DNA of 64,000 nt from Polyangium spumosum (GCF_009649845.1 NZ_WJIE01000003.1:682001-746000), one strand, 5' to 3'; positions 8,737 through 16,103 are shown, numbered from the stretch's first letter. The notes: generated from the sequence alone by a model not told the origin. Numbers and translations: made by a program.

Positions 8737-9962
8737 GCGAGCGCGCGGATACGAAGCTCGACCCGTTCGCGGCGGCGTTCGCCGCCCGAAGGGAGATGCT
8801 CGTCGATCGGCTGACGAGAGAGGCGCTGTCGGCGCTCGGCGGGACGCTCGGGGCCACGCTCGAGAGCTTCCGCGCCGATCGCGAGATCGAGGTCGACATC
8901 GCCATCGCGGCGATCCACGACGGCAGCAGGCCCTTCGCGGTCGAGAGCTGGCGGCGCTGGATCGACGGCTCGGTGCAGCGCGGCTACTCGGCGTCGACGA
9001 TGCAGGGCGTGCTCGGCGCGATGCGGCAGGTCTTCGTCGACGTGGCGCTCGAGCTCCGCGCGTCGGGCGTCCCGGGGGCGACGTCGCGGATCCGCGCGTT
9101 CATCCGCTCGTCGAGCGACGCGCTCTCCCTGATCGACGACGAGCTGCGCGCGCGGGCGGAGCTCGTGCACAAGAAGACGCGGATCTTCGGGGCACTGATC
9201 GAGAACGCGCCGGACGGGATGGGGGTGGCGGCCCCGGACGGGACGTTGCTCCACGTGAACCCGGCGCTCGCGCGGCTGCTCGAGCGGGACGACCTCCCGG
9301 GGCACTCGATCTACGAGCTCGTGGCGAAACACGCGGAGCCGATCCACCGCGAGCAGGTGGCGAAGGCGGTGATGGAGCATGGCTCGTGGAGCGGGGAGCT
9401 CACGTACCAGCGCGCGAGCGGCGAGACGTTCGACGCGCACGTGACGGCGTTCCTCGTGCGCGACGCGCGAGGCCGCGGCATCGCGCGGTGCGCGATCATC
9501 CGGGACCTGACGGCGGCGCGGCGCGCGGAGGAGGAGCGGCGGCGGCTCGCCTCCGAGGTGATCGCGGCGCAGAGGGCGGCGCTCGAGGAGCTCGGGACGC
9601 CGCTCGTTCCGATCGCGGAGGGCGTGCTCGTGATGCCGCTCGTCGGGGTGCTCGAGCCGTCGCGGGCCGAGCGGATGCTCGGGGTGCTGCTCGAAGGCAT
9701 CGGGCGCGAGGACGCGCGGGTGGTGATCCTCGACCTGACGGGCGTAAAAGAGGCGAGCACGGAGGCGGCCGAGGCGCTCGTGCGCGCGGCGCAGGCGGCG
9801 CGGCTGCTCGGCGCCGAGGTGGTCGCGACGGGGACGGGGCCGGAGCTCGCGCGGACATTCGTGGAAAATGGGGCGGAACTAGGAATCATCGTGACGAAGG
9901 GCACGCTGCGCGACGGGGTCGCGTATGCGCTCCGCGTGGCCCGGGGGCACGAGCGCCGCTGA
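8733..9962 (+). CDS. PAS-STAS signalling protein (RsbR-like), second of a pair
   Basis: 409 aa. It is a paralogue of the preceding gene and translationally coupled to it (ATGA). An N-terminal helical domain (10-145) is followed by PAS (about 150-265, with ENAPDGMGVAAPDGTLLHVNP) and an RsbR-type STAS domain (288-400, with VVILDLTGVKEAST). Both threonines at RsbR phosphosite positions are present (T343, T375), unlike its partner. No RsbS or RsbT homologue follows, so a classic stressosome module is incomplete in this window. Confidence 0.85.
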   Translation: MSERADTKLDPFAAAFAARREMLVDRLTREALSALGGTLGATLESFRADREIEVDIAIAAIHDGSRPFAVESWRRWIDGSVQRGYSASTMQGVLGAMRQVFVDVALELRASGVPGATSRIRAFIRSSSDALSLIDDELRARAELVHKKTRIFGALIENAPDGMGVAAPDGTLLHVNPALARLLERDDLPGHSIYELVAKHAEPIHREQVAKAVMEHGSWSGELTYQRASGETFDAHVTAFLVRDARGRGIARCAIIRDLTAARRAEEERRRLASEVIAAQRAALEELGTPLVPIAEGVLVMPLVGVLEPSRAERMLGVLLEGIGREDARVVILDLTGVKEASTEAAEALVRAAQAARLLGAEVVATGTGPELARTFVENGAELGIIVTKGTLRDGVAYALRVARGHERR

Positions 9963-10079
9963 TTGTTTTTGCTCCAACGAGCTTCGCCCACGGCGCATCA
10001 TTACCATTACATTCGAAGCACGAATGCGTCGGCATTGGGGTATTCGTGAAACGGACGCTCGGTGGTAACTTCTGTGTCC

Positions 10080-10733
10080 ATGAAACACCTCACGATGTTC
10101 CTGCTCCTGACGGTGGGTTCGTTCTCTCTCATTGGCTGCGGCGGCCCCATGGAGGCAGAGGACGAATACGCGGACGTTGAGACCGAGGAAATGGACGAGG
10201 CTTTGGGGGAGGGCCTCTTCGTCGAGGAAGACGAGAACACGAAGGAGTTTGCCCCCGAGGAGGACGCGGCGGATCTCGTGGCGTGGTGCGACGACGTGGT
10301 GAGCTGGAACCAGGCCTGGAGCGATTACGAGGCGCAGGTGCTGACGCTGGTGAACCAGAAACGCGCGGCCGGCGCGACCTGCGGCGGCGTGAAGTATGCG
10401 CCCGCGCCGCCCTTGACGCTCGACGACCGGCTGCGGTGCGCGGCGCGCAAGCATTCGAAGGACATGGGCGTGAAGAATTTCTTCAGCCACACCGGGTCGA
10501 ATGGGTCGACGCCCTGGCAACGCATCAAGAGCGCAGGCTACACGTACACGCAGGCGGCCGAGAACATCGCCGCCGGGTATTCGACGCCGTCGGCGGTGGT
10601 CACGGGCTGGATGAACAGCTCGGGACATTGCAAGAACATCATGAAGTCTTCCCTCAAGCACCTCGGCGTGGGGTATTACGAGGGGACGGTCGGATACAAG
10701 AAGTACTGGACGCAGGATTTCGGGAAGCAGTAG
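10080..10733 (+). CDS. CAP/SCP-domain lipoprotein
   Basis: 217 aa starting MKHLTMFLLL, with a lipoprotein signal ending in the lipobox LIGC, then an acidic Glu/Asp-rich linker (about 22-65). A CAP (SCP/PR-1) domain fills the rest. The recognisable histidines are in CAARKHSKDM, FFSHTGSNGSTPWQR and NSSGHCKNIM, with the AENIAAGY segment between. Bacterial CAP proteins are exported and their biochemical role is mostly unknown. The start was preferred over a GTG six codons earlier because it begins the signal peptide. The repeat array follows its stop. Confidence 0.9.
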   Translation: MKHLTMFLLLTVGSFSLIGCGGPMEAEDEYADVETEEMDEALGEGLFVEEDENTKEFAPEEDAADLVAWCDDVVSWNQAWSDYEAQVLTLVNQKRAAGATCGGVKYAPAPPLTLDDRLRCAARKHSKDMGVKNFFSHTGSNGSTPWQRIKSAGYTYTQAAENIAAGYSTPSAVVTGWMNSSGHCKNIMKSSLKHLGVGYYEGTVGYKKYWTQDFGKQ

Positions 10734-10799
10734 CCGCGCCGGCCGTGGGGCGGGGTCGACGGCGACCCCGTCCACCGGGTCGATCGACCCGGTCGAGAG

Positions 10800-10973
10800 G
10801 GTCGAAGACCGGGTCGAGACCTTCGATCAAAGGTCTCGAGGGGGTCGATCGAAGGTCTCGAGGAGGTCGAAGACCGGGTCGAGACCTTCGATCAAAGGTC
10901 TCGAGGGGGTCGATCAAAGGTCTCGAGGAGGTCGACGACCGGGTCGAGACCTTCGATCGACCGGGTCGAGGGG
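10800..10973. repeat. Tandem 65-bp repeat array with internal perfect stem-loops
   Basis: Two full units (10800-10864, 10865-10929) differ by about one base; a third partial unit (10930-10973) ends in the 49-bp sequence shared with 16108-16156. Each full unit contains the inverted repeat TCGAGACCTT / AAGGTCTCGA separated by 6 nt, so it can form a strong hairpin. Related GGTCGA-rich sequence extends left to about 10755. No open frame with coding character crosses it. Confidence 0.9.
10925..10973. repeat. Left copy of 49-bp direct repeat flanking the island
   Basis: Identical at 48 of 49 positions to 16108-16156 in the same orientation; the mismatch is T10957 versus G16140. Identity stops sharply on both sides. 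The two copies enclose 5134 bp. It is embedded in the GGTCGA array, so it is either a target-site or recombination duplication, or one more copy of a dispersed array element. Confidence 0.85.
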
Positions 10974-10985
10974 TAGTGGGCAGTT
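10972..10985 (+). repeat. Left 14-bp inverted repeat (GGTAGTGGGCAGTT)
   Basis: Its reverse complement matches AACTGCCCATTACC at 16090-16103 at 13 of 14 positions. The pair face each other at the inner edges of the two arrays, as terminal inverted repeats of a mobile element would. The inner part also belongs to a local palindrome, GGGCAG-TT-CTGCCC, at 10978-10991. Confidence 0.6.
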
Positions 10986-11008
10986 CTGCCCAACCGACCC
11001 CGAACGCC

Positions 11009-11044
11009 GGGACGGCGGGGCATCCTGCGACACCCCGCCGTCCC
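11009..11044 (-). terminator. Perfect 12-bp stem-loop after the 11050-11256 gene
   Basis: GGGACGGCGGGG (11009-11020) and CCCCGCCGTCCC (11033-11044) pair perfectly around a 12-nt loop, 5 nt beyond the stop codon of the minus-strand gene. There is no T-run after it, so it may act as a Rho-assisted terminator or mRNA-stabilising hairpin rather than a canonical intrinsic terminator. Confidence 0.6.
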
Positions 11045-11049
11045 CTCGA

Positions 11050-11256
11050 TCAGTACGTTTCGAGGAAACGCCCGCGCGGTCCGTCGTCGTCGCGGACCTT
11101 CACTCTTGGCGCCGGGACGTTGCACATCGCCGCGAGTCGGTCGGTCGCTTCCTGGGTGACCTCGAAATCTCCCGCGCGCTTGTGCATCTCCCAGAGCTTG
11201 TAGAAGTGCGCCATTCGCTCGTGCAGGGGAAGGTTCTTGATCTCGTCGCTCGCCAT
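11050..11256 (-). CDS. Small hypothetical protein (68 aa)
   Basis: It starts MASDEIKNLPLHERMAHFYK with a GGAGG ribosome-binding site about 10 nt upstream, which is the reason for choosing this start over longer frames. The sequence is helical and charged, with MHKRAGDFEVTQEATDRLAA in the middle and a basic/acidic tail RVKVRDDDGPRGRF. No family is recognised. It lies at the left end of the island, points outward and is followed by a strong hairpin. Confidence 0.65.
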   Translation of the reverse strand: MASDEIKNLPLHERMAHFYKLWEMHKRAGDFEVTQEATDRLAAMCNVPAPRVKVRDDDGPRGRFLETY

Positions 11257-11695
11257 GAGGGTGATCCTCCAAAGCAGCGAGCGCGCGGAGTGCAGAACAT
11301 CGCCTTGACGGATAGCCACCCTTCCCATACACTCCTCCCGACCGTCTCTCCCAGAGAACGGATCGGGCGAGTATCGCTGGAGTGGCCGCTCCGCGTGCTC
11401 GCCTGATGTCTTTTGTTCTGCCGTCGCCCCGTGAAGGGGTACGGATGACCTAGCACGCTCCGGATTCGCCTGCACCGGAAACCGCAAGTGTTCCGCTAGG
11501 TTACTCTCATAATGAGACATTCGCCCGACTGTCCGACCTAGGACATTGCGTGTCCGACCATATCGGCGATTGATCACGAAAACACCGCGTTTCGTGATAC
11601 TCTCATCCCATCGAGTTGACCGGTCGGACGGGCGAGGATGACGCGCAGAGGGCGCGTCGGGATCCCCGGGAGACGGCGCTCGTCGGGGCTTCGCC
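11257..11695. promoter_or_regulatory. Divergent intergenic region with operator-like repeats
   Basis: 439 bp without a convincing gene, lying between the outward-pointing small gene and the transposase homologue. It contains two TGTCCGACC direct repeats 21 bp apart (11530-11538, 11551-11559), the first also forming TGTCC-N6-GGACA, and a perfect 9-bp inverted repeat ATCACGAAA-N8-TTTCGTGAT (11573-11598). The section around 11500-11600 is AT-richer than its surroundings. These look like protein-binding sites or promoters; no sigma-factor consensus is assigned. Confidence 0.5.
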
Positions 11696-12826
11696 GTGGG
11701 CAATCACCTTTCGCTTGCCGAGCGTACCGCCGTCGTTTCTCACCTCGTGGAGGGCGCCAGCGTGCGCGCAACGTCCAGGCTCACGGGCACGTGCAAGGAA
11801 GCGATCCTCTCGCTTCTCGTGCGGGTCGGCGAGGGCTGCGATCGATTGCACAATCGGCTCGTCTGCGGTTTGGATATCCGTGAAATCCAGTGCGACGAGA
11901 TTTGGTCCTACGTCGCGAAGAAGCAGGCCCGGGTGAAGCCCGAGGATCCGGCCGAGTACGGCGACGCCTACGCGTACCTCGCGCTCGCCCGGACCAAGAA
12001 ACTGATCGTGTCCTACCGCGTGGGGAAGCGAGACGAGGCCACGACCAAGGCTTTCGTAGCGGACCTCCGCGCTCGTCTCGTGACGATTCCCGAGGTCTCC
12101 ACGGACGGTTGGCAGTCGTATCCGGTGGCGATCGGGCAGAGCTTCGGGGGCGCGGTCGACCACGCCGTGATCCACAAGGACTACTCGAAGAAGGGGCGGC
12201 GCGAGGGACCGGCGGACCACCGCTACGAACCCCCGCGGGACCCCTTCATCACGAAGAAGACCGCGCACGGTGCGCCGAACCTCGACCGCGCGAGCACGTC
12301 TCACGTCGAGCGTGCGAACCTCACGGTCCGGATGCATGTCCGCCGGTTTACGCGGCTCTGCAACGGCTTCAGCCGGAAGATCGAGAATCACCGCGCGGCC
12401 GTCGCCCTGCACGTGGCGTTCTACAACTTCGTCCGCGTGCACGAGGCGCTCCGGGTGACCCCGGCCATGGAGGCGGGGATTGCGGATCACGTCTGGACGG
12501 TGGAAGAGCTCGTCGAGCGCGCCCTAGCGGCGGCCCCGTGCGAGCCTCCCAAGCCTCGGGAGCTTGCTCCGGCGGCTGCCGCCCCGGGAGCGAAGCCGAG
12601 CGCCGCCAGGAAGCTCCCGGACGGCAAGGGATGGCTCCGGGTCATCGACGGAGGCAGGGCCCCGTCAAATCAGGCGCCGAAGCCCCCGCCGCCTCCGGTT
12701 CCCGTCCGATACCCGACGCCGCACGTGGACGACCACGAGGCGCGATGGGAGCAGATGGATCTTCTCGCGTGGCGCGAGCGGGAGAAGCGGCTTGCGTTCT
12801 TCGACGAGGAACCCGAAGACGAGTAG
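11696..12826 (+). CDS. IS1-family-type DDE transposase homologue with a C-terminal extension
   Basis: 376 aa from GTG. An N-terminal HTH segment (LAERTAVVSHLVEGASVRATSRL) is followed by the IS1-type catalytic core: D67 in CDEIWSYV, D137 in STDGWQSY and E205 in TSHVERANLTVRM. The conserved RRFTRLCNGFSRKIENH and YNFVRVHEALRVTPAM segments come next. Residues 281-376 are a Pro/Ala-rich tail that I do not associate with this family. No terminal inverted repeats hug the gene, and it ends 3 nt before the convergent XRE gene, so it may be resident or domesticated rather than an active insertion sequence. Confidence 0.85.
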   Translation: MGNHLSLAERTAVVSHLVEGASVRATSRLTGTCKEAILSLLVRVGEGCDRLHNRLVCGLDIREIQCDEIWSYVAKKQARVKPEDPAEYGDAYAYLALARTKKLIVSYRVGKRDEATTKAFVADLRARLVTIPEVSTDGWQSYPVAIGQSFGGAVDHAVIHKDYSKKGRREGPADHRYEPPRDPFITKKTAHGAPNLDRASTSHVERANLTVRMHVRRFTRLCNGFSRKIENHRAAVALHVAFYNFVRVHEALRVTPAMEAGIADHVWTVEELVERALAAAPCEPPKPRELAPAAAAPGAKPSAARKLPDGKGWLRVIDGGRAPSNQAPKPPPPPVPVRYPTPHVDDHEARWEQMDLLAWREREKRLAFFDEEPEDE

Positions 12827-12829
12827 GCG

Positions 12830-13114
12830 TCAGCGCCATCCCTGCGTCCTCTTGCGCGGTCTGCCGGGCTTTGCTTCGGGAAGTGTTGCTTTTCGGAAGA
12901 GCCTCCCGGGAGGCACGCCGAGCGCGCCCGCGAGCGCCACGATCACGGCGACGCCGACGTTGGTCTGACCACGCTCGACCCGCTGAAGGAAGCGAAGATC
13001 GAGTTCCGCGGCCTCGGCGAGTTGTTCCTGCGTGAGCCCGCGGGACAGGCGCAGACGGCGCACGTTCGCCCCGATGTAGCCGAGGACCTCGACGACGCGG
13101 GCGGAGCGGGTCAC
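12830..13114 (-). CDS. XRE-family HTH transcriptional regulator
   Basis: 94 aa from a GTG at 13114; the frame extends upstream but without recognisable sequence. The HTH is clear: NVRRLRLSRGLTQEQLAEAA followed by LDLRFLQRVERGQTNV and a VALAGALGVPPGRLF helix. The C-terminus is basic (KPGRPRKRTQGWR), possibly a DNA contact. It converges with the transposase homologue (3-nt gap) and diverges from the membrane protein at 13224, so it may regulate that 110-bp promoter region. Confidence 0.75.
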   Translation of the reverse strand: MTRSARVVEVLGYIGANVRRLRLSRGLTQEQLAEAAELDLRFLQRVERGQTNVGVAVIVALAGALGVPPGRLFRKATLPEAKPGRPRKRTQGWR

Positions 13115-13223
13115 CCCCGCGGGTCTACGCTGTCGTCCTCGTCGGAATAACGGCCGATACGCCGTGTTTCGTTGACCCCGACGAACCTCGGCCCTACCGT
13201 GTACGCCTCGCGTGGAGGACGAC

Positions 13224-13916
13224 ATGGAGCAGGCGAAGGACGAGAACCGGAGCAACGGTAAGACGGCGAAGGGCGAGCGGAGGTTCGTCCTATTCCTCTA
13301 CGCGGCGATCGTGCCGATCGGGCTCGTGGTTGTCTACTTCATGTTCGTGAAGCCTCCGAGCGCGGGCGTCTTCTGCTCGACGTCGAGCGGGTGCTACGAG
13401 GCCGACTTCGGCTCGGGCTTCGGCGACGGCAGCATCGCGTTCTTCCTTCCCGGCGGAGCGCGGTCGAAGCGGCTTCCGTTGGTCCGGGAGTCGCGCGGCG
13501 TCTACGGCGCGAGCTTTCTCGGCGACGCGCGGGTGCGGCTCGTCGTGGAGGACGACGATCATTTCGTGCGCGACGGCGAGACCACCTACGGGCGCTCGGC
13601 CCCGGACGACGTGCAGCGACACCTCGACGCGGCCCTTCGCGACGCTCGACGAGAACGAGAACGCGAAGACGCGGTCCGGGGCGCCGAGGAAGCCGAACAA
13701 ACGGCCAAGGTCCGGGCGAAGGAACGGCAGACGAAGATCGATTCGTTGGTCTCGATGCTCGCGGGCGCGAAGGACGAGACCGAGCGAACCGCGTTGGAGA
13801 AGCGGCTCGCCGAGGAGAGGGCGAAGCAGGCGGCCGAGGGAGGTTCCGCGCCCGCGAGCACGACGGGCAAGCCCTGCAAGTGCGAGCCGGGCGACCCGCT
13901 CTGCTCGTGCCTCTGA
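13224..13916 (+). CDS. Hypothetical single-pass membrane protein with coiled coil and Cys-rich tail
   Basis: 230 aa. The ATG at 13224 was chosen because GGAGG lies 8 nt upstream. It has a short charged N-terminus, one membrane helix (RFVLFLYAAIVPIGLVVVYF, about 20-40), then a domain with two cysteines (FCSTSSGCYEADFGSG). A long charged, probably coiled-coil stretch (about 135-205) follows, then a small-residue linker and the terminus CKCEPGDPLCSCL. No family is recognised. The Cys tail could bind metal or form disulfides; the protein probably faces the periplasm. Confidence 0.7.
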   Translation: MEQAKDENRSNGKTAKGERRFVLFLYAAIVPIGLVVVYFMFVKPPSAGVFCSTSSGCYEADFGSGFGDGSIAFFLPGGARSKRLPLVRESRGVYGASFLGDARVRLVVEDDDHFVRDGETTYGRSAPDDVQRHLDAALRDARREREREDAVRGAEEAEQTAKVRAKERQTKIDSLVSMLAGAKDETERTALEKRLAEERAKQAAEGGSAPASTTGKPCKCEPGDPLCSCL

Positions 13917-13939
13917 TTGTGCACGGGCATGATGGGAAC

Positions 13940-14113
13940 ATGCGAGAACCGAACACGCCCGAGCCCGAGCAAAGTACCAACCAACAGCCCGAACCTGCCT
14001 ACATGGCGCAGTTGCGCGAATATCAACGACGAATCGCCGACATGAAGAGCGGTCGCCTGGTCACTCGTCTTCTCGACCCGCTGGGGCAGGCGGAACCACG
14101 AACCGGACTTTGA
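13940..14113 (+). CDS. Possible small hypothetical protein (57 aa)
   Basis: It starts MREPNTPEPEQSTNQQPEPA and continues with a charged helix MAQLREYQRRIADMKSGRL. It lies 23 nt after the membrane protein gene and its end overlaps the convergent gene at 14061 by about 50 bp. The ribosome-binding site is weak (GATGGGA). It may be real and co-transcribed with 13224-13916, but coding evidence is thin. Confidence 0.35.
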   Translation: MREPNTPEPEQSTNQQPEPAYMAQLREYQRRIADMKSGRLVTRLLDPLGQAEPRTGL

Positions 14114-14390
14114 TGTCCAGACCCAAGAACGCTTCTTCGACGAACGCTTGCACGAGTTCTAGCGTCTGGTTCTGGTTCAGCGGGCGGATCTGCATCTCGC
14201 CCGTTTCCAGCGCCGTCGGGTATCCGGGCACTTTCGGCGAGAGAGCTATGTTCTGAACGATGGACGTGTGCGTCGCGTCCATCCCAGCCAGCACGGCTTC
14301 GGCGTAGGCCATCACCGCCACGGCCAGCGTCTTGTGCTCCAGAGGCATCTCGCGGATGCCTCGCCCGTCGATCGTTACGGTGAAGATCAC
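14061..14390 (-). CDS. Hypothetical protein (109 aa)
   Basis: It starts at a GTG, reading (M)IFTVTIDGRGIREMPLEHK. The rest is mixed alpha/beta: LAVAVMAYAEAVLAGMDA, a hydrophilic middle, then LELVQAFVEEAFLGLDIKV and RFVVPPAPAGREDE. No family is recognised. It lies 64 nt after the sigma-like gene on the same strand and is probably the last gene of that operon. No good ribosome-binding site is visible, so the start is uncertain. Confidence 0.55.
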   Translation of the reverse strand: MIFTVTIDGRGIREMPLEHKTLAVAVMAYAEAVLAGMDATHTSIVQNIALSPKVPGYPTALETGEMQIRPLNQNQTLELVQAFVEEAFLGLDIKVRFVVPPAPAGREDE

Positions 14391-14454
14391 GCCCGGCGCA
14401 TACGCCGGATCGGGGCCGGCAGGTAGTCGGACCGTATGCGCCGGGCGCGCCCGT

Positions 14455-15045
14455 TCAGCGCTTTTGCTTCCGGTTCTTCCGCGTGGGGTGTGGAGCCTGC
14501 TTCGGGGGAGCCGCGCCGAGCTTCTGGAGGGCGGCGCGAAGCTTCTTCTCGTGGGCGTGGAAGGTCGCCCGGTGCTGGCCTGCCTCTCGCGCCGCGTCGG
14601 CCCCGATGAGCCCGCGGGCGGCGAGTTCTACGACGTGGGCGACCTTTGGGCTCGACGCCATGACCTTTGCGAGCACGTCCCGCGCCTCGATCGCGTGCGT
14701 CGGGTCCGGCGACACGAGGATCGGAACGTCCCGAAGCGAGGACACGGGGACCTCGCGCCCGGAGCCGCGCCGCGAGAGGTTCATGGCGTGGAACCACGCC
14801 GTCTGTCGCGCGAACCCCTGAAACGCAGCCGCGGGGGGCGTCTTCTCCCCGCCCCGCACGCGTCCCTCGCCGAGCGCGATCCACGTCGTGATCATCGTCT
14901 CCTGCACGACGTCGTCCGCGTGCCGCCGTTCCACGCCGAGCGCGAGGGCATGGCGAAGGAGCATCGGGCGCATGGCCTCGATGTCCTCCGCGTCCGCCTC
15001 TACGATCGGCGCGCCCCCGCCGGGGGAGGCGCGGTACCGGATCAC
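14455..15045 (-). CDS. Sigma-70-family (ECF-like) RNA polymerase sigma factor
   Basis: 196 aa from a GTG that overlaps the upstream stop by 4 nt (GTGA). Region 2 is recognisable from the LRHALALGVERRHADDVVQET helix and its VVQETMITTW end, resembling the DLVQETFL core-binding motif. A C-terminal region 4-like HTH is suggested by VELAARGLIGADAAREAGQ and HRATFHAHEKKLRAALQKL. The tail is very basic (KNRKQKR). The family call is moderate because region 4 is divergent. It is the fourth gene of a tightly overlapping operon with three HTH-like genes, so a self-contained regulatory circuit is plausible. Confidence 0.7.
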   Translation of the reverse strand: MIRYRASPGGGAPIVEADAEDIEAMRPMLLRHALALGVERRHADDVVQETMITTWIALGEGRVRGGEKTPPAAAFQGFARQTAWFHAMNLSRRGSGREVPVSSLRDVPILVSPDPTHAIEARDVLAKVMASSPKVAHVVELAARGLIGADAAREAGQHRATFHAHEKKLRAALQKLGAAPPKQAPHPTRKNRKQKR

Positions 15046-15302
15046 GTCCCGTCACCCCGGATCAGGGCGTCGAGATCGACCCGGAGCACGCGCGCCACGC
15101 GTGACGCGAAAAGCAGCGTGCAGTGGATCTCGCCGTGGAGAACGGCGCGCACGTACTGCCGGGCGAAGCCGAGCATCTTGGCCGACTCCCGCGCCGTCCG
15201 CGCCGCGACGTAGGGCGCAAGCGCCTTCCGAACGCGCGCCGCCTGCGCTTCCGTGAGGACCGCGGGCAAGCTCTCCGGGGCCTTGTCCTGGGGCTCGGTC
15301 AC
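15042..15302 (-). CDS. HTH-like DNA-binding protein, third of a tandem trio
   Basis: 86 aa from a GTG overlapping the upstream stop by 4 nt (GTGA). The core reads TARESAKMLGFARQYVRAVL, then HCTLLFASRVARVLRVDLDALIRGDG, a pattern of HTH followed by the last helices of a Cro/CI-type fold. It shares this layout with the two genes upstream. It could recruit or control the sigma-like factor it is coupled to. The family assignment is by pattern only. Confidence 0.6.
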   Translation of the reverse strand: MTEPQDKAPESLPAVLTEAQAARVRKALAPYVAARTARESAKMLGFARQYVRAVLHGEIHCTLLFASRVARVLRVDLDALIRGDGT

Positions 15303-15604
15303 GAGGCGCCTCCCTTCCGCTTCGGGGACGCCACGAGGGAGAGCACGGGAGCCTTGCGGGGCGGCGCCTTCCCGGCGAGGGCATCGTCGAGCGTGAGCCC
15401 TACGGCACGGGAGATGCTCCGCGCGAGCGCCATGTTGCCGGGGTTCGTGCCGTCGCAGAACGCGAGGACCACGTACCGGCGGAAGCCGATCTTGTGGGCC
15501 ACGAGGATCCAGGAACCGAGCTCCCGGTGAAGGTGGCGAAGCAGGGCGCGGAGGTTCGCCCGCTGGATCTCGACGAGACCCCCGGGGTAGAGGGGAGCGG
15601 CCAT
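15299..15604 (-). CDS. HTH-like DNA-binding protein, second of a tandem trio
   Basis: 101 aa from the ATG at 15604, which overlaps the upstream stop by one base (TGATG). HTH-like core: ILVAHKIGFRRYVVLAFCDG, then MALARSISRAVGLTLDDALAGK. The N-terminal MAAPLYPGGLVEIQRANLRA is unique to this copy, and the tail is Lys/Pro-rich. The C-terminal pattern (small-residue helix, then G-(I/L)-x-(L/V)-(D/E)-x-(A/V)-L-x-G) matches both neighbours. Confidence 0.6.
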   Translation of the reverse strand: MAAPLYPGGLVEIQRANLRALLRHLHRELGSWILVAHKIGFRRYVVLAFCDGTNPGNMALARSISRAVGLTLDDALAGKAPPRKAPVLSLVASPKRKGGAS

Positions 15605-15936
15605 CACGACGCGCCTCCCTTCCGCCCGCAAAGGGCGCACGCGCCGGCCACATGAGGCTTACCGGAAAGGACTTGCTCGACGGGGATGCCGCCCGCTCGC
15701 GCGAGGAGCACGGCGACGGCGTAGGAGGATCCGCGGCGGATGTTGTTGAGCGCGTCCTTCGAGACGCCCATCACGGCGGCGAGCACGTCCCGCCCGCCGT
15801 AGGCGCGGGCGATGTTGCGCTCGGCGGCTCGCATGCGGGCGCGCTCGGTTCGGGAGGGGAAGAGAGCGGGGCTCTTCCGCGCGGAAGGCGGACGAGTCCC
15901 TTGGCCCTCGCGACGAGGGTGTACTAGACGAAGCAT
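15604..15936 (-). CDS. HTH-like DNA-binding protein, first of a tandem trio
   Basis: 110 aa with a GGAG ribosome-binding site upstream. A basic N-terminal region (about 1-35) is followed by the HTH-like core AAERNIARAYGGRDVLAAVM, GVSKDALNNIRRG and YAVAVLLARAGGIPVEQVLSGK. CALCGRK near the C-terminus provides a CxxC. It is the first gene of the overlapping operon, so the operon promoter should lie between 15937 and the array at 16104. Confidence 0.6.
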   Translation of the reverse strand: MLRLVHPRREGQGTRPPSARKSPALFPSRTERARMRAAERNIARAYGGRDVLAAVMGVSKDALNNIRRGSSYAVAVLLARAGGIPVEQVLSGKPHVAGACALCGRKGGAS

Positions 15937-16089
15937 CGGGTGGCTCCTCGTGAGATGAGGTGGCTGCCAAGTCGCCCCGTGGGATTGAGTAGGTCCCCCG
16001 GGGCGGCGCCTTTCTCAGGCACGCCGACCCTACGCCCCGCGATCGCCCGGCGCTACGGCATTACGCCGAAACCGCCCACCGATTACGAA

Positions 16090-16103
16090 AACTGCCCATT
16101 ACC
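16090..16103 (-). repeat. Right 14-bp inverted repeat (AACTGCCCATTACC)
   Basis: The partner of 10972-10985 at 13/14 identity in inverted orientation. It directly abuts the right GGTCGA array. A degraded relative, ACCGCCCACCGATTACG, lies just to its left. Confidence 0.6.

Noticed and set aside
5829-9962. Very long plus-strand open frame (1377 codons)
   Set aside because: Its first ~970 codons are antisense to mmsA or out of frame with the first PAS-STAS gene and are Arg/Asp-rich shadow sequence; only the end (8733-9962) is a real gene.
10800-10973. CRISPR array
   Set aside because: The units are directly adjacent with no variable spacers, and there are no cas genes in the window.
11182-11406. 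74-codon plus-strand frame
   Set aside because: Antisense to the better-supported 68-aa gene, which has its own ribosome-binding site.
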